From contig NTKN01000006.1 of NCBI GenBank assembly GCA_002457715.1, positions 1 through 40,173 on the forward strand: 40,173 nucleotides of DNA, read 5' to 3'. Under the pieces are notes generated by a model that was given only the letters and a program-made list of their open reading frames with translations, was not told the DNA's origin and did not search any database. The translations under genes were made by a program, and so were the position numbers. Every line of letters starts with the position of its first letter. Within the stretch, counting starts at the first letter, position 1. This document shows, piece by piece, positions 8,605 to 17,797 of this stretch. Source of the DNA: Cryomorphaceae bacterium MED-G14 (GTDB lineage Bacteria > Bacteroidota > Bacteroidia > Flavobacteriales > Flavobacteriaceae).

Positions 8605-9956
8605 ATTTTTAGAGTAATTTTTTTATCCCCTTTATTAAATTCAAATTCAAATTCATGTATTTTACCATCAATAGTCAATTCACATTCATATGTTCCATAA
8701 AAACCTCTAAAAATAAAACCATCCTCAAGGTTTGTATTACTAGCTATATTTGTAGACCATGTATTTTTAATTAAATTTTCTAATTCTAAAAATGATTTTT
8801 TTTCGGATAGATCTTTATATAATAACCCTCCAGCATGTCCTCTCCAAGCATTTTGATCAGTTAAATTCCAAAAAGTTATGGATGTTACATTTGGATGACT
8901 AAACGCCAATGTGTAAAAATCTTTTAAATAATCTGCTTGAAAATCTTCATACTCAGGTAAACTAGGCAGATCATAATCACTTCCAGTCTTCATGACACTA
9001 TCTCTCTTTTTTAAAAAAGCTTGATGATCTTTCCAGTTTTTAAATCTTTTTGAGCTTGTTACTGTTATTTCGGTAAATTGTATATTTTTTCCTAATACAG
9101 CATATTTTTCTATTTGATTCCATAGATCTTTCTCTGACATAACATTATCATCACTCTGCATGTGAGCTTGCATTCCAATTGAACTAAAATTTAATTTTTG
9201 ATCAATAAAATATTTATTGATTTTAAAAAACTCAGGATCTTTGGCGTGATAATGATTATTAGAATAGTTTTTATTTGGATTAATTGAATTCACATAATTG
9301 TAAATTTCAACCATTGATGGATAAATACCTCCTTTGTAGTTTATCCAATCTCTAATAGAACTGTGTGGTATATGAGGTTTAAATGGTCCAATTGGCTCAT
9401 TGTACACATCCCAGTCATCAATCTGTGGATAAGTCTCAATTAATCTTTTCATGTGATTTTTGATAAGAACATCTAATTCATCTAAATTTTTATAATTTCT
9501 TACCCAATCAGGCATTGCTTCATGCCACATAAGAGGATGGCCTTTGATCCTAATATTATTTTTTGAGGCCCACGATAAAACTTCATTATAGTATTTATCC
9601 ATTTTTCCACTCTTATCTCTTTCATCAGTCAAAGCCCAATACATACCAATTGTTGCATAATTAAAGACTCTTTTTACTTGATTTAGATATTTATCTGCAA
9701 ATTTTTTTCCCCAAAACCTTCTTAACTGTGTGAAAGAAACACCAAACTTAAAGTCATGATTTTTTAGTTTAACCTCAATATTTGCAAGGTTAGATTTAAA
9801 ATCTTTGTTTGACTCAAAAATTATCTTTACATCACCTTTCCTAATTTTTTCTATTCTTTGATTTGCATTTTCTAATTTCCATGGTTTGTGAAAACTTGAT
9901 TTTTGGGCTAAATTTACGATTGGAATTAAAAAAGCGATTAAAATAATTTTTCTCAT
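8601..9956 (-). CDS. Endo-1,4-beta-xylanase, GH10 (canonical type)
   Basis: GH10 retaining xylanase, 451 residues, with an N-terminal Sec signal (MRKIILIAFLIPIVNLAQ) for export. Residues 36-75 form the short beta module often found before GH10 domains (RKGDVKIIFES ... FKFGVSF). The catalytic domain has the canonical subsite block KGHPLMWHEAMPDW (138-151), the acid/base Glu187 in DVYNEP, QAHMQ near 263, the nucleophile Glu296 in FTEITVT, and WNLTDQNAWRGH with both conserved Trp. About 60 C-terminal residues (GFIFRGFYGTYECELTIDG) form an extra beta domain. It is transcribed away from the lacI-type gene, 85 bases apart, and is the only GH10 here with a complete active-site set. Confidence 0.95.
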   Translation of the reverse strand: MRKIILIAFLIPIVNLAQKSSFHKPWKLENANQRIEKIRKGDVKIIFESNKDFKSNLANIEVKLKNHDFKFGVSFTQLRRFWGKKFADKYLNQVKRVFNYATIGMYWALTDERDKSGKMDKYYNEVLSWASKNNIRIKGHPLMWHEAMPDWVRNYKNLDELDVLIKNHMKRLIETYPQIDDWDVYNEPIGPFKPHIPHSSIRDWINYKGGIYPSMVEIYNYVNSINPNKNYSNNHYHAKDPEFFKINKYFIDQKLNFSSIGMQAHMQSDDNVMSEKDLWNQIEKYAVLGKNIQFTEITVTSSKRFKNWKDHQAFLKKRDSVMKTGSDYDLPSLPEYEDFQADYLKDFYTLAFSHPNVTSITFWNLTDQNAWRGHAGGLLYKDLSEKKSFLELENLIKNTWSTNIASNTNLEDGFIFRGFYGTYECELTIDGKIHEFEFEFNKGDKKITLKI

Positions 9957-10041
9957 TATATGTTTTCAGTTTAACAGGTTATAAATTTTAAGTTATGAAT
10001 AATTTTAACAATTATTAGATTATATTTATTGGAATTTTAAA

Positions 10042-11049
10042 ATGAAAAAATCTACTATAAAAGATATTTCAAAGGCATCAGGTTTTTCAAACTCAACTGT
10101 CTCAAAAGCTTTAAATAACAATAAAGAAATTAGTAAAAGAACAAGAGATAAGATTAAAAATATAGCTAATAGTTTAAATTATAAACCTAATTTTTTTGCT
10201 AGTCGACTTAGAAAAAATGTTGTTAATAATATTGGAATTATAGTACCTGATATACTAAATTATTATTTTGCTAAGGTTATAAAAGGAGTCCAGTTGGAAT
10301 TATATAAATCCGGTTATAATTTAACTTGTTTTTTTAGCGATGAATCACCTGCTATTGAAAAAAAAATTATCAAGAAACTACGAGATGGAAGTATAGCAGG
10401 GTTGTTAATATCTCTCGCCAAGGATATACACGATGAAAATACAGCAAAAAATTTAAAAGATCTTCAGTCATATGATATTCCAATTGTAATGTTTGATCGA
10501 ATCTCCAATGAATTTGATTGCGATAAAGTATATATGGATAATTTTAAGGCTACATTTGATTCCATCAATCACCTCTGTAAAAGAGGAAAAAATAAAATTG
10601 CCTTTTTATCTCCGATTCATGACACCTTAATTGGGAAAGAAAGATACAACGGATATGTCGAAGCTTTAAAATCAAACAAAATAAATTATAAATCAGAATT
10701 ATATATTCCATACAACAAAGAAGATGATATTGAAAGTGAAATAATAAAATTGACTTCAGACAATAAAATTGATGCAATAATTTGTATGGAACCAGAAAAC
10801 ACTGTTTCTACGCATAGCTTAATTCTTAACTTAGGATACAAAATTCCAAATGATATTGCTGTATTGGGTTTTACTGATGGACCAATGTATAAATTTATAA
10901 AACCAAGTATTACATCTGTTAACCAACATGGTGAATACTTAGGAAAATACTCTGCTAAAATTTTGTTAGATCGAATAAATAATAAATTAGGTGAAAATTT
11001 TATCGACGAAAAAGTTCCTACATCACTTATAATTCGTGATTCAACTTAA
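10042..11049 (+). CDS. LacI-family transcriptional regulator, probably of the xylan locus
   Basis: A 335-residue LacI/GalR regulator. The N-terminal helix-turn-helix is TIKDISKASGFSNSTVSKAL at residues 4-23, followed by the hinge region with SLNYKPNFFASRLRKN. The effector-binding domain starts at NNIGIIVPDILNYYFAKVI and includes a C-terminal LGFTDGPMYKFIKPSITSV segment. It lies between the GH10 gene on its left (divergent) and the nine-gene susC-to-GH10 run on its right (convergent, stops overlapping by four bases). The two LacI-type palindromes in front of susC are its likely targets. Xylose, a xylo-oligosaccharide or a catabolic intermediate would be the expected inducer, which is inference. 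No hybrid two-component or SusR-type regulator is present. Confidence 0.93.
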   Translation: MKKSTIKDISKASGFSNSTVSKALNNNKEISKRTRDKIKNIANSLNYKPNFFASRLRKNVVNNIGIIVPDILNYYFAKVIKGVQLELYKSGYNLTCFFSDESPAIEKKIIKKLRDGSIAGLLISLAKDIHDENTAKNLKDLQSYDIPIVMFDRISNEFDCDKVYMDNFKATFDSINHLCKRGKNKIAFLSPIHDTLIGKERYNGYVEALKSNKINYKSELYIPYNKEDDIESEIIKLTSDNKIDAIICMEPENTVSTHSLILNLGYKIPNDIAVLGFTDGPMYKFIKPSITSVNQHGEYLGKYSAKILLDRINNKLGENFIDEKVPTSLIIRDST

Positions 11050-12188
11050 TCAAAATATACAGGAGATGTATTTTTATCTTTTAATGTATTCTTTAGTATT
11101 TCGACAGCTTTTTTAGGTTTTAGATTTGAATCGTATATATATTTAAATTCATGACTAGATGGGTCATTTTTATCATATACACCCCAGGTGTTATATGTTA
11201 CTACTCCATTTCCTCTTCTTGAAATCAAAGCCTTAAGAATATTTGAATAACCATTAGCTTGTCTTAAATAAGCATTAGCTGAAGGATTATTACCAACCAA
11301 TCTATAATCAATTTCAGTTACATGAAAGTCTAAATCATTTTGATGAGCCCAATCAATAATTGAAAGTAAATAATCAATTTTTTCTTTATTTAAAGATAAA
11401 ATTACATTATCTCTTAAGTGACCTTGCCAACCAAGTCCATCAACTTTAAGACCTTTACTTTTCAAATATAGAATAGTCTCTTTAACTTTATCCCACATTT
11501 CTGGCTGCATGCCTGCGTGTTGATTAAAAACTAAGCTTATATTTGGAGCATATTGTTTTGCAATTTCAAAAGCTTTAACAATGTATAAAGGTATACCATC
11601 AGCATTCTTGCCAATTTGAGTCCATGGATTTTCCCATAAATTAGTACCATCTTTTTTATCAGTCCATTGACCATTTGACAAAATAGTTTCATTCACAACA
11701 TCCATCCATAATACATTAGAGTTATTATTGATTTTTTTACACAACTCTTTCATATAATCTTGATAAAGAGAAGATAACTCCTCAGCGTTTCTGGAATCCT
11801 CTTTTGCCCAGGTTGAAGACTGCGGTCCAATGGGACCATGAACACGCATTTTAATATTATTTTTTGAAGCAAAATCTAAAAACGCGTCTACTCTGGTCCA
11901 ATCCCAAACACCAGGCTCAGGATGAACAATGGTTTGTTTAAAAGAGTTTTCTGGAGTTGTATAATTAAATTCATCAAGAAAAAGTTGTTCAACATTAGTA
12001 TTAAGTTGATAGTAATTTAAAGTGGCTCCAAAAATAAAAGTATCGCTATTGTAATTATCAAATACTATTTTTTTAAAAGGTTCTTGAATAACTATTTCAG
12101 TTTCATCATTTTCAATAATTAATTCATTTGTATCATCTCCACTCGAACATGACATTAATAAAAAAAATAGAATCAGATACTTATGCAT
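11046..12188 (-). CDS. Divergent GH10 family glycosidase, lipoprotein
   Basis: GH10-type enzyme of 380 residues with a lipoprotein signal ending in LMSC (Cys14), followed by SSGDDTNE and a roughly 25-residue acidic linker, suggesting outer-surface display. The acid/base Glu167 (DVVNET), the Lys in PENSFK (84), QGHLRD near 256 and the nucleophile Glu292 (VTEIDY) are present. However, the conserved RGHTLVWH block is replaced by RVHGPIGP (115-122), so the Trp normally lining subsite -1 is Gly121, and the second C-terminal Trp is missing after NTWGVYDK. It is the last gene of the run and strongly resembles its upstream neighbour, so the two probably arose by tandem duplication. Activity on plain xylan is therefore uncertain. 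Confidence 0.85.
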   Translation of the reverse strand: MHKYLILFFLLMSCSSGDDTNELIIENDETEIVIQEPFKKIVFDNYNSDTFIFGATLNYYQLNTNVEQLFLDEFNYTTPENSFKQTIVHPEPGVWDWTRVDAFLDFASKNNIKMRVHGPIGPQSSTWAKEDSRNAEELSSLYQDYMKELCKKINNNSNVLWMDVVNETILSNGQWTDKKDGTNLWENPWTQIGKNADGIPLYIVKAFEIAKQYAPNISLVFNQHAGMQPEMWDKVKETILYLKSKGLKVDGLGWQGHLRDNVILSLNKEKIDYLLSIIDWAHQNDLDFHVTEIDYRLVGNNPSANAYLRQANGYSNILKALISRRGNGVVTYNTWGVYDKNDPSSHEFKYIYDSNLKPKKAVEILKNTLKDKNTSPVYFD

Positions 12189-12193
12189 ATAGT

Positions 12194-13312
12194 TTATTCT
12201 TTAGGCAGACGAATTAAAGTGTTTTTTTCAATTAAAGATTTTTTAATAGAATAAAAAGCTTGAGTAGGTTTTAAATCTTTATCATAGATACTTAATATAT
12301 TTTTTGGATAATTACCAGGGCCTTTTTTGTTTTTTATACCCCAAAGATTTAATGTTACTAATCCATTATTTCTTTTTGCGATTAGTGTATTTACTATATT
12401 ACTGTAAGAAATAGATTGTCTGTTTAATACATCAATTGAATCTGGACTTTCGTCTCTCAGCCAGTAATTTAGTTCAGTGACATGAAAGCCCATTTGTTTT
12501 GAGTGACACCAATCGATTAAGTCAGATAAATAGTCTAAATCTTTCTTTACAAGACCAACACCTCTAACATCTCTAAGATGCGCTTGCCAACCTAAACCAT
12601 CAACTCTTAATCCTTTATTTTTAAGATAGCTAATCGTATTTAAAACTTTTTGCCACATTTTTCTTTCCATTCCTCCATTATGGTTATAGACTAATTTTAC
12701 ATTTGGAGCATATTTTTGAGCAATTTCAAAAGCTTTAACTATATATATGGGATAACCATCAGAGTTAAGACCAATTTGTGTCCATGGATTTTCCCAACTT
12801 GAATCACCTGGTTTTTCAGAGAACCAATCACCATTTCTCAAAACAGTCTCATTCACTACATCCATCCATTTAACATTAGGTTCCTTATTAATCCTTTTAC
12901 AAAGTTCAATAAAGTACTCTTCTAAATTTAACAATAACTCTTCCTTGGTTCTATCATCATTTTTTGCCCATTTAGACGCTTGCGGACTTATAGGACCGTG
13001 AATTCTTACAGTTAAATTATTTTTATTTGCAAAATCAATCCAATCATTATGTTTTTTCCAATTCCAAATACCAGGTCCTGGGTGAATTGCAGTTTGTTTT
13101 GATGCATTTTCAGGCGTTAAATAATTAAATTCTTCAAGAAATATTTTTTCAAGTTTAGAATTTGAATTTAGTGCAGAATAATTAAAAGTAGCTCCAACAT
13201 AAAATGAGTCTGATGAATAACCTGAATTCTTCAGTATGTTTTTTACAGAATAGTTATCCTGAGCTGTAGTAGAATTAAAAAATAATAGTAGTATAATTAT
13301 TAAATATCTCAA
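12194..13312 (-). CDS. Divergent GH10 family glycosidase, secreted
   Basis: A 372-residue paralogue of the following gene, with a type I signal (RYLIIILLLFFNSTTAQ) rather than a lipobox. Catalytic residues are Glu155 in DVVNET and Glu280 in VTELNYW. The block that reads RGHTLVWH in ordinary GH10 enzymes is RIHGPISP at 103-110, which puts Ser109 where the subsite -1 Trp belongs. NLWGIKNKKGPG lacks the second conserved Trp. Long stretches (WENPWTQIG, YIVKAFEIA, GLGWQ.HLRD) are shared with the neighbour. The start codon is TTG at 13312, because the frame upstream closes at 13316-13318 with no ATG in between. It follows the symporter gene by three bases. Confidence 0.85.
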   Translation of the reverse strand: MRYLIIILLLFFNSTTAQDNYSVKNILKNSGYSSDSFYVGATFNYSALNSNSKLEKIFLEEFNYLTPENASKQTAIHPGPGIWNWKKHNDWIDFANKNNLTVRIHGPISPQASKWAKNDDRTKEELLLNLEEYFIELCKRINKEPNVKWMDVVNETVLRNGDWFSEKPGDSSWENPWTQIGLNSDGYPIYIVKAFEIAQKYAPNVKLVYNHNGGMERKMWQKVLNTISYLKNKGLRVDGLGWQAHLRDVRGVGLVKKDLDYLSDLIDWCHSKQMGFHVTELNYWLRDESPDSIDVLNRQSISYSNIVNTLIAKRNNGLVTLNLWGIKNKKGPGNYPKNILSIYDKDLKPTQAFYSIKKSLIEKNTLIRLPKE

Positions 13313-13315
13313 ATT

Positions 13316-14995
13316 TTAAAATACAACAGGTGAAAAGAATAATAGAATTCCAACTACAATTAAAACTAAAACGACAGATAAAACAATATCAATTGTTGAA
13401 TATGAGTTTTCGGCACTAATTCTATCTTCATTTGATAAAGTACCATAAGACAAACCTTGAATTTCATGATAATCAGGTTGAGATGTTAATAGTGAAACTG
13501 ATATACATAATACAACTGAGAATAAGAACATCCAAATGGCCATATAAGAAAAGTTAATTGATGCAAATTCAAATAAAAATCCACTTTCAATAAGACCCTC
13601 ATTTGTGGCAATCTCTGAACCTAATCTAAGAATCAATAAAAAGAGTCCACTAAATAATGTTACTATTGCTGCCTGTGCATTAACTCTTTTCCATATTATT
13701 CCAAGAAGAAAAACGGTTGTAACTGGAGGAGCTATATATGCTTGCACATTTTGTAAATACTGATACATTACTCCACCACCAATTTTTTCCATAATCGGAA
13801 TCCATGCAATACCAAGTACAACAATTACAATAGTTGCAATTTTACCAACATTAACTAAAAAAGTTTCTGATTTATTAGGACTAATTTTTTTATAAATATC
13901 AATTGTAAAGATCGTTGAGCAAGAATTAAAAACAGACGCTAATGAGCTCATCAGAGCTGCCATCAATCCACCGGCAACAAGACCTTTCAATCCAACAGGT
14001 AAGAGCGTGGTCACAAGCATAGGAAATGCTCTATCAGCTCTTTCTAAGCCAGTTTCAGGATCTATAACACTAAAGACATCAGGGTTTTGAAGAGTCAAAG
14101 CATATGCAATAATTCCTGGAACTAAAAAAATTAAAATTGGTAACAACTTTAAATAAGCTCCAAAAATTGCTCCACGTCTGCCTATAGTAATATTGTTTGC
14201 GGCTAATGTTCTTTGTACAATATATTGATCAGTACACCAATACCATATTCCCACAATAGTTCCTCCAAAAAGAAGTCCAGCCCAAGGAAAATCAGGATCA
14301 TCCCAAGGTCTCCACATATTAAAGTGATCAGGACTTACTTCTAATACAGTTTCAGTTAATTGATTCCAACCACCAACTTCTTGAAATCCTAAATAAGTTA
14401 TTATAACTGAACCAACAATTAAAACTACTGTTTGTAAAGTTTCAGTGTAGACTACAGCTTTCAAGCCACCTATTATCGTATATATTCCGGTAAAAATTAC
14501 AATTCCGATAGCTCCAACCCAAAAGTCAAGGTTTAAAAGCTCGGATACAACTATACCTCCAGCATATATTGTAACAGAAACCTTTGTTAAAACATAAGCA
14601 AATAATGAAAAAACTGATAAAAACCATCTTGACCTACTATCAAATCTTTTTTCTAAAAATTCAGGCATTGTAAAAGCTCCACTTCTAATGTAAAATGGTA
14701 AAAACAACCAGCCTAGTAATAAAACAATCCAAGCGTGTAATTCATAATGAGCTAAAGGCGTACCAGATGAAAAACCTGTGCCAGCTAAACCAACGACATG
14801 TTCAGATCCTATATTAGAAGCAAATATTGAAGCACCAATAACAAACCAACCAACATTCCGGCCAGCTAAAAAATAGTCTTCGGTGTTCTTATTTCTCTGT
14901 AAAGCAACCCATACAGCAACACCTACTAAAATTGCAAAATATAATCCTAACACTAACCAGTCTAAGCCCTCAAAAATTGATTTTGTCACTTCCAT
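13316..14995 (-). CDS. Sodium/solute symporter (SSS family), probable xylose importer
   Basis: A 559-residue inner-membrane protein with about 14 membrane segments, typical of the SSS family (SglT, PutP). Family landmarks are the start LDWLVLGLYFAILVGVAVW, DYFLAGRNVGWFVIGASIFASNIGSEH near 40-66, GGLKAVVYTETLQT near 177-190 and GLMAALMSSLASVFNSCSTIFTID near 350. The resemblance to sugar symporters of the vSGLT type, together with position between xylA (five bases upstream) and the GH10 pair, makes Na+-driven uptake of xylose or a xylo-oligosaccharide the best guess. The specificity is inferred from context. Confidence 0.93.
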   Translation of the reverse strand: MEVTKSIFEGLDWLVLGLYFAILVGVAVWVALQRNKNTEDYFLAGRNVGWFVIGASIFASNIGSEHVVGLAGTGFSSGTPLAHYELHAWIVLLLGWLFLPFYIRSGAFTMPEFLEKRFDSRSRWFLSVFSLFAYVLTKVSVTIYAGGIVVSELLNLDFWVGAIGIVIFTGIYTIIGGLKAVVYTETLQTVVLIVGSVIITYLGFQEVGGWNQLTETVLEVSPDHFNMWRPWDDPDFPWAGLLFGGTIVGIWYWCTDQYIVQRTLAANNITIGRRGAIFGAYLKLLPILIFLVPGIIAYALTLQNPDVFSVIDPETGLERADRAFPMLVTTLLPVGLKGLVAGGLMAALMSSLASVFNSCSTIFTIDIYKKISPNKSETFLVNVGKIATIVIVVLGIAWIPIMEKIGGGVMYQYLQNVQAYIAPPVTTVFLLGIIWKRVNAQAAIVTLFSGLFLLILRLGSEIATNEGLIESGFLFEFASINFSYMAIWMFLFSVVLCISVSLLTSQPDYHEIQGLSYGTLSNEDRISAENSYSTIDIVLSVVLVLIVVGILLFFSPVVF

Positions 14996-15000
14996 AAATT

Positions 15001-16329
15001 TTATTTTATATAATTAAATAATATATTTTCAATTAATTCTTGCTTTCCACTAATTAAGTTATACGAGTTTTTTGAATTAGATATTTCATAGAGATCTTCA
15101 AGCTTTAATTTTCCGTTTTCAAAATCTTTTCCTTTTCCAGAGTCAAAACTTGCATACCTTTTTTTCAGAAGTTCTGGAATTTCAGATTCATTTAAAATTT
15201 TATCTGCAATTAGCAACGCCCTAGCAAATGTGTCAGCACCACCAATATGAGCTAAAAATAAATCTTCATAATCCGTTGAATTTCTTCTAAGTTTTGCATC
15301 AAAATTCACACCACCTCCTTGTAATCCTCCTGATCTTAAAATTACCAACATAGCTTCCGTTGTTTCTTGAATATTAATTGGAAATTGATCTGTATCCCAA
15401 CCATTTTGATAATCACCACGATTGGCGTCAACACTGCCTAACATACCATGATTAGCAGCAACTGTTAATTCATGTTGAAAAGTATGTTGAGCTAGAGTTG
15501 CGTGATTTACCTCAATATTGATTTTAAAATCCTTATCAAGTCCATAATTTTTTAAAAACCCAATAGTAGTAGCAGTATCAAAATCGTACTGATGTTTTGA
15601 AGGTTCCATAGGTTTTGGTTCAATAAAGAAATTACCTTTAAAGTCTTTACTTCTAGCATAATCTCTACACATTTTTAAAAATTGAGCCATATGATCTAGC
15701 TCTCTAGACATGTCTGTATTAAGCAGTGACATATAACCTTCTCTACCTCCCCAAAAAACATAATTTTCACCTCCAAGCTTGATTGTTGCATCCAAAGCTA
15801 ATTTGACCTGACCACCTGCTCTAGAAACAATATCAAATTCAGGGTTAGTTGAAGCACCATTCATGTATACTGGGTTTGAAAAACAATTAGCTGTTCCCCA
15901 CAATAATTTTATTCCAGATTCTTTTTGTTTTCTTTTGATATAATCAGTTATTGTTGAAAGTCTTTCTTCAGATTCATGTAATGAACTACCTTCAGAAATA
16001 AGATCATAGTCATGAAAACAAAAATAATTGAATCCCATTTTTGAAATAAATTCAAAAGCAGCATCAGCTTTGTCTTTTGCAGCTTGAACAGGATCAGTAG
16101 ATTTATCCCAAGCAAAATTTTGAGTTGCATGTCCAAATGGATCTGAACCATTTCCACAAAATGAGTGCCAATAAGCAACAGCAAATTTAAAGTGATCTCT
16201 CATTGATTTTCCTGCAATTATCTTGTCAGGATTGTAATATTTAAATGCAAAAGGATTTTTTGAATCTGAGCCTTCATAACTAATTTTATCAATTCCCTTA
16301 AAATATTCTGTATTGCCAATTGTTGTCAT
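15001..16329 (-). CDS. xylA: Xylose isomerase XylA
   Basis: Cytosolic metal-dependent isomerase that converts D-xylose to D-xylulose. The 442 residues match class II enzymes with the long N-terminal part. Landmarks are FKYYNPDKIIAGKSMRDH, the catalytic His106 and Asp109 in FHDYD, WGTANCFSNPVYMNGASTNP, GGREGYMSLLNTDM near 194-207, metal ligands in IEPKPMEPSKHQYD with Glu237 and Lys239, and VNHATLAQHTFQHEL. The ATG at 16329 lies four bases after xylB, and the symporter follows by five bases. This ties it to the polymer-degrading genes in one transcript. Confidence 0.98.
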   Translation of the reverse strand: MTTIGNTEYFKGIDKISYEGSDSKNPFAFKYYNPDKIIAGKSMRDHFKFAVAYWHSFCGNGSDPFGHATQNFAWDKSTDPVQAAKDKADAAFEFISKMGFNYFCFHDYDLISEGSSLHESEERLSTITDYIKRKQKESGIKLLWGTANCFSNPVYMNGASTNPEFDIVSRAGGQVKLALDATIKLGGENYVFWGGREGYMSLLNTDMSRELDHMAQFLKMCRDYARSKDFKGNFFIEPKPMEPSKHQYDFDTATTIGFLKNYGLDKDFKINIEVNHATLAQHTFQHELTVAANHGMLGSVDANRGDYQNGWDTDQFPINIQETTEAMLVILRSGGLQGGGVNFDAKLRRNSTDYEDLFLAHIGGADTFARALLIADKILNESEIPELLKKRYASFDSGKGKDFENGKLKLEDLYEISNSKNSYNLISGKQELIENILFNYIK

Positions 16330-16333
16330 AACT

Positions 16334-17797
16334 TCAATTTAAAATTAAACTTAATTTTTCTTTCCATTTATTATATGAATCAAAATAAATGTTTTTATTT
16401 TCAGATGGTATTATTTCTTTTAAAAAATCATTATTTGTTTGTTTGGATATTTCAATATCTAAACTGGCGGATCTTGCTGCACCATAAGCGCCTGTAACGT
16501 CAAATATTTCAATATTACTTTCACTGAGTGTTGAAAAGGTTTTTGAAAAAACTTCAGATTGAAATAAATTATCATTTCCTGCTCTAATTACTGAAGGATT
16601 TACATTATCTTTTTTTAAAATTTCAAGTCCATAGATCATTGAAAAAACTATTCCCTCGATCGAAGATCTTACTAAATGCTCTGTAGAATGTTTATTCAAG
16701 TCTATATTTATAAAACTAGACCCTATATTTTTATTATCAAACATTCTTTCAGGACCATTTCCATAAGGAAAAACAAACAAATCTTCAGATCCTACATCTA
16801 CATTTTTGGCCATATCATTCATTTGATAATATGAATCAATACCAAGAATATTTTTCATCCATCTGTATTTTATTCCAACTCCATTAACACATAGCAATTT
16901 ACCTAAGACTGAATTCTTTCTAGTATAGTTTACATGAGCAAAATTATTTATTCTTAAAGACTCTTTTGAACTTAACTTGTCCGAAACAGCATATATTACG
17001 CCTGACGTACCTGCAGTAACAGCTACTTCTCCAGGATTAAGAATATTTAAAGAAAGTGCATTGTTTGGTTGGTCTCCAGCCCTATAGTTAATTGGGATAT
17101 TGTATGGTAATCCAGTTTCATTAGCAGCCTTTCTGTTAGTGAAACATTGATTTGTAAAGTTTTCAACAATTTCAGGACATAATGCAGTATTTATTCCATA
17201 GTGATCAAATAAAAAATTAGCTAATTTATTTTCTTTATAATCCCAAAAAATACCCTCAGATAACCCAGTTATTGTGGTTGTGACATCACCAGTTAATTTA
17301 TATGCTAAGAAATCCCCAGGAAGCATAAACTTATAAGTCTTATCATAAATGTCTGGAAGATTTTCTTTGACCCAAGCAAGTTTAGATGCAGTAAAGTTTC
17401 CAGGCGAGTTCAAGAGAGATTCCATACATTTTTCTTCTCCAATTTCAGAAAAAGCTTTATTACCAATATCAACAGCCCTTCCGTCACACCAAATTATTGA
17501 ATTATATATCACCTGATAATTTTTATCTAAAAGCACAAGTCCATGCATTTGATATGAAATTCCTACAGCAACAATTTCAGATGATTTGATTTTAGACTCC
17601 TTTATTATTCTTTTTGTTCCATCACAAAAATATTTCCACCATTGTTCAGGATCTTGTTCAGCCCAGTTTTTATTTTTTGAAATAATATTCATTTCATAAT
17701 TTGGCTCTTGTAATACACAAATTTTTTTCCCATTTTTTGCATTTGTTAATGCAATTTTCAAAGAAGAGCTTCCTAAATCATATCCAATATTATACAT
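16334..17797 (-). CDS. xylB: Xylulokinase XylB
   Basis: FGGY-family kinase that phosphorylates D-xylulose to xylulose-5-phosphate, feeding the pentose phosphate pathway. The 487 residues match the family length. The N-terminal phosphate loop region is [13 protein letters not shown] (5-17), followed by [11 protein letters not shown] (81-91), the IIWCDGRA segment, and the catalytic Asp242 in RAGDQPNNA with [10 protein letters not shown] following. The C-terminal ATP site region includes [14 protein letters not shown]. It directly abuts the GH43 gene and precedes xylA by four bases. Confidence 0.97.
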   Translation of the reverse strand: MYNIGYDLGSSSLKIALTNAKNGKKICVLQEPNYEMNIISKNKNWAEQDPEQWWKYFCDGTKRIIKESKIKSSEIVAVGISYQMHGLVLLDKNYQVIYNSIIWCDGRAVDIGNKAFSEIGEEKCMESLLNSPGNFTASKLAWVKENLPDIYDKTYKFMLPGDFLAYKLTGDVTTTITGLSEGIFWDYKENKLANFLFDHYGINTALCPEIVENFTNQCFTNRKAANETGLPYNIPINYRAGDQPNNALSLNILNPGEVAVTAGTSGVIYAVSDKLSSKESLRINNFAHVNYTRKNSVLGKLLCVNGVGIKYRWMKNILGIDSYYQMNDMAKNVDVGSEDLFVFPYGNGPERMFDNKNIGSSFINIDLNKHSTEHLVRSSIEGIVFSMIYGLEILKKDNVNPSVIRAGNDNLFQSEVFSKTFSTLSESNIEIFDVTGAYGAARSASLDIEISKQTNNDFLKEIIPSENKNIYFDSYNKWKEKLSLILN

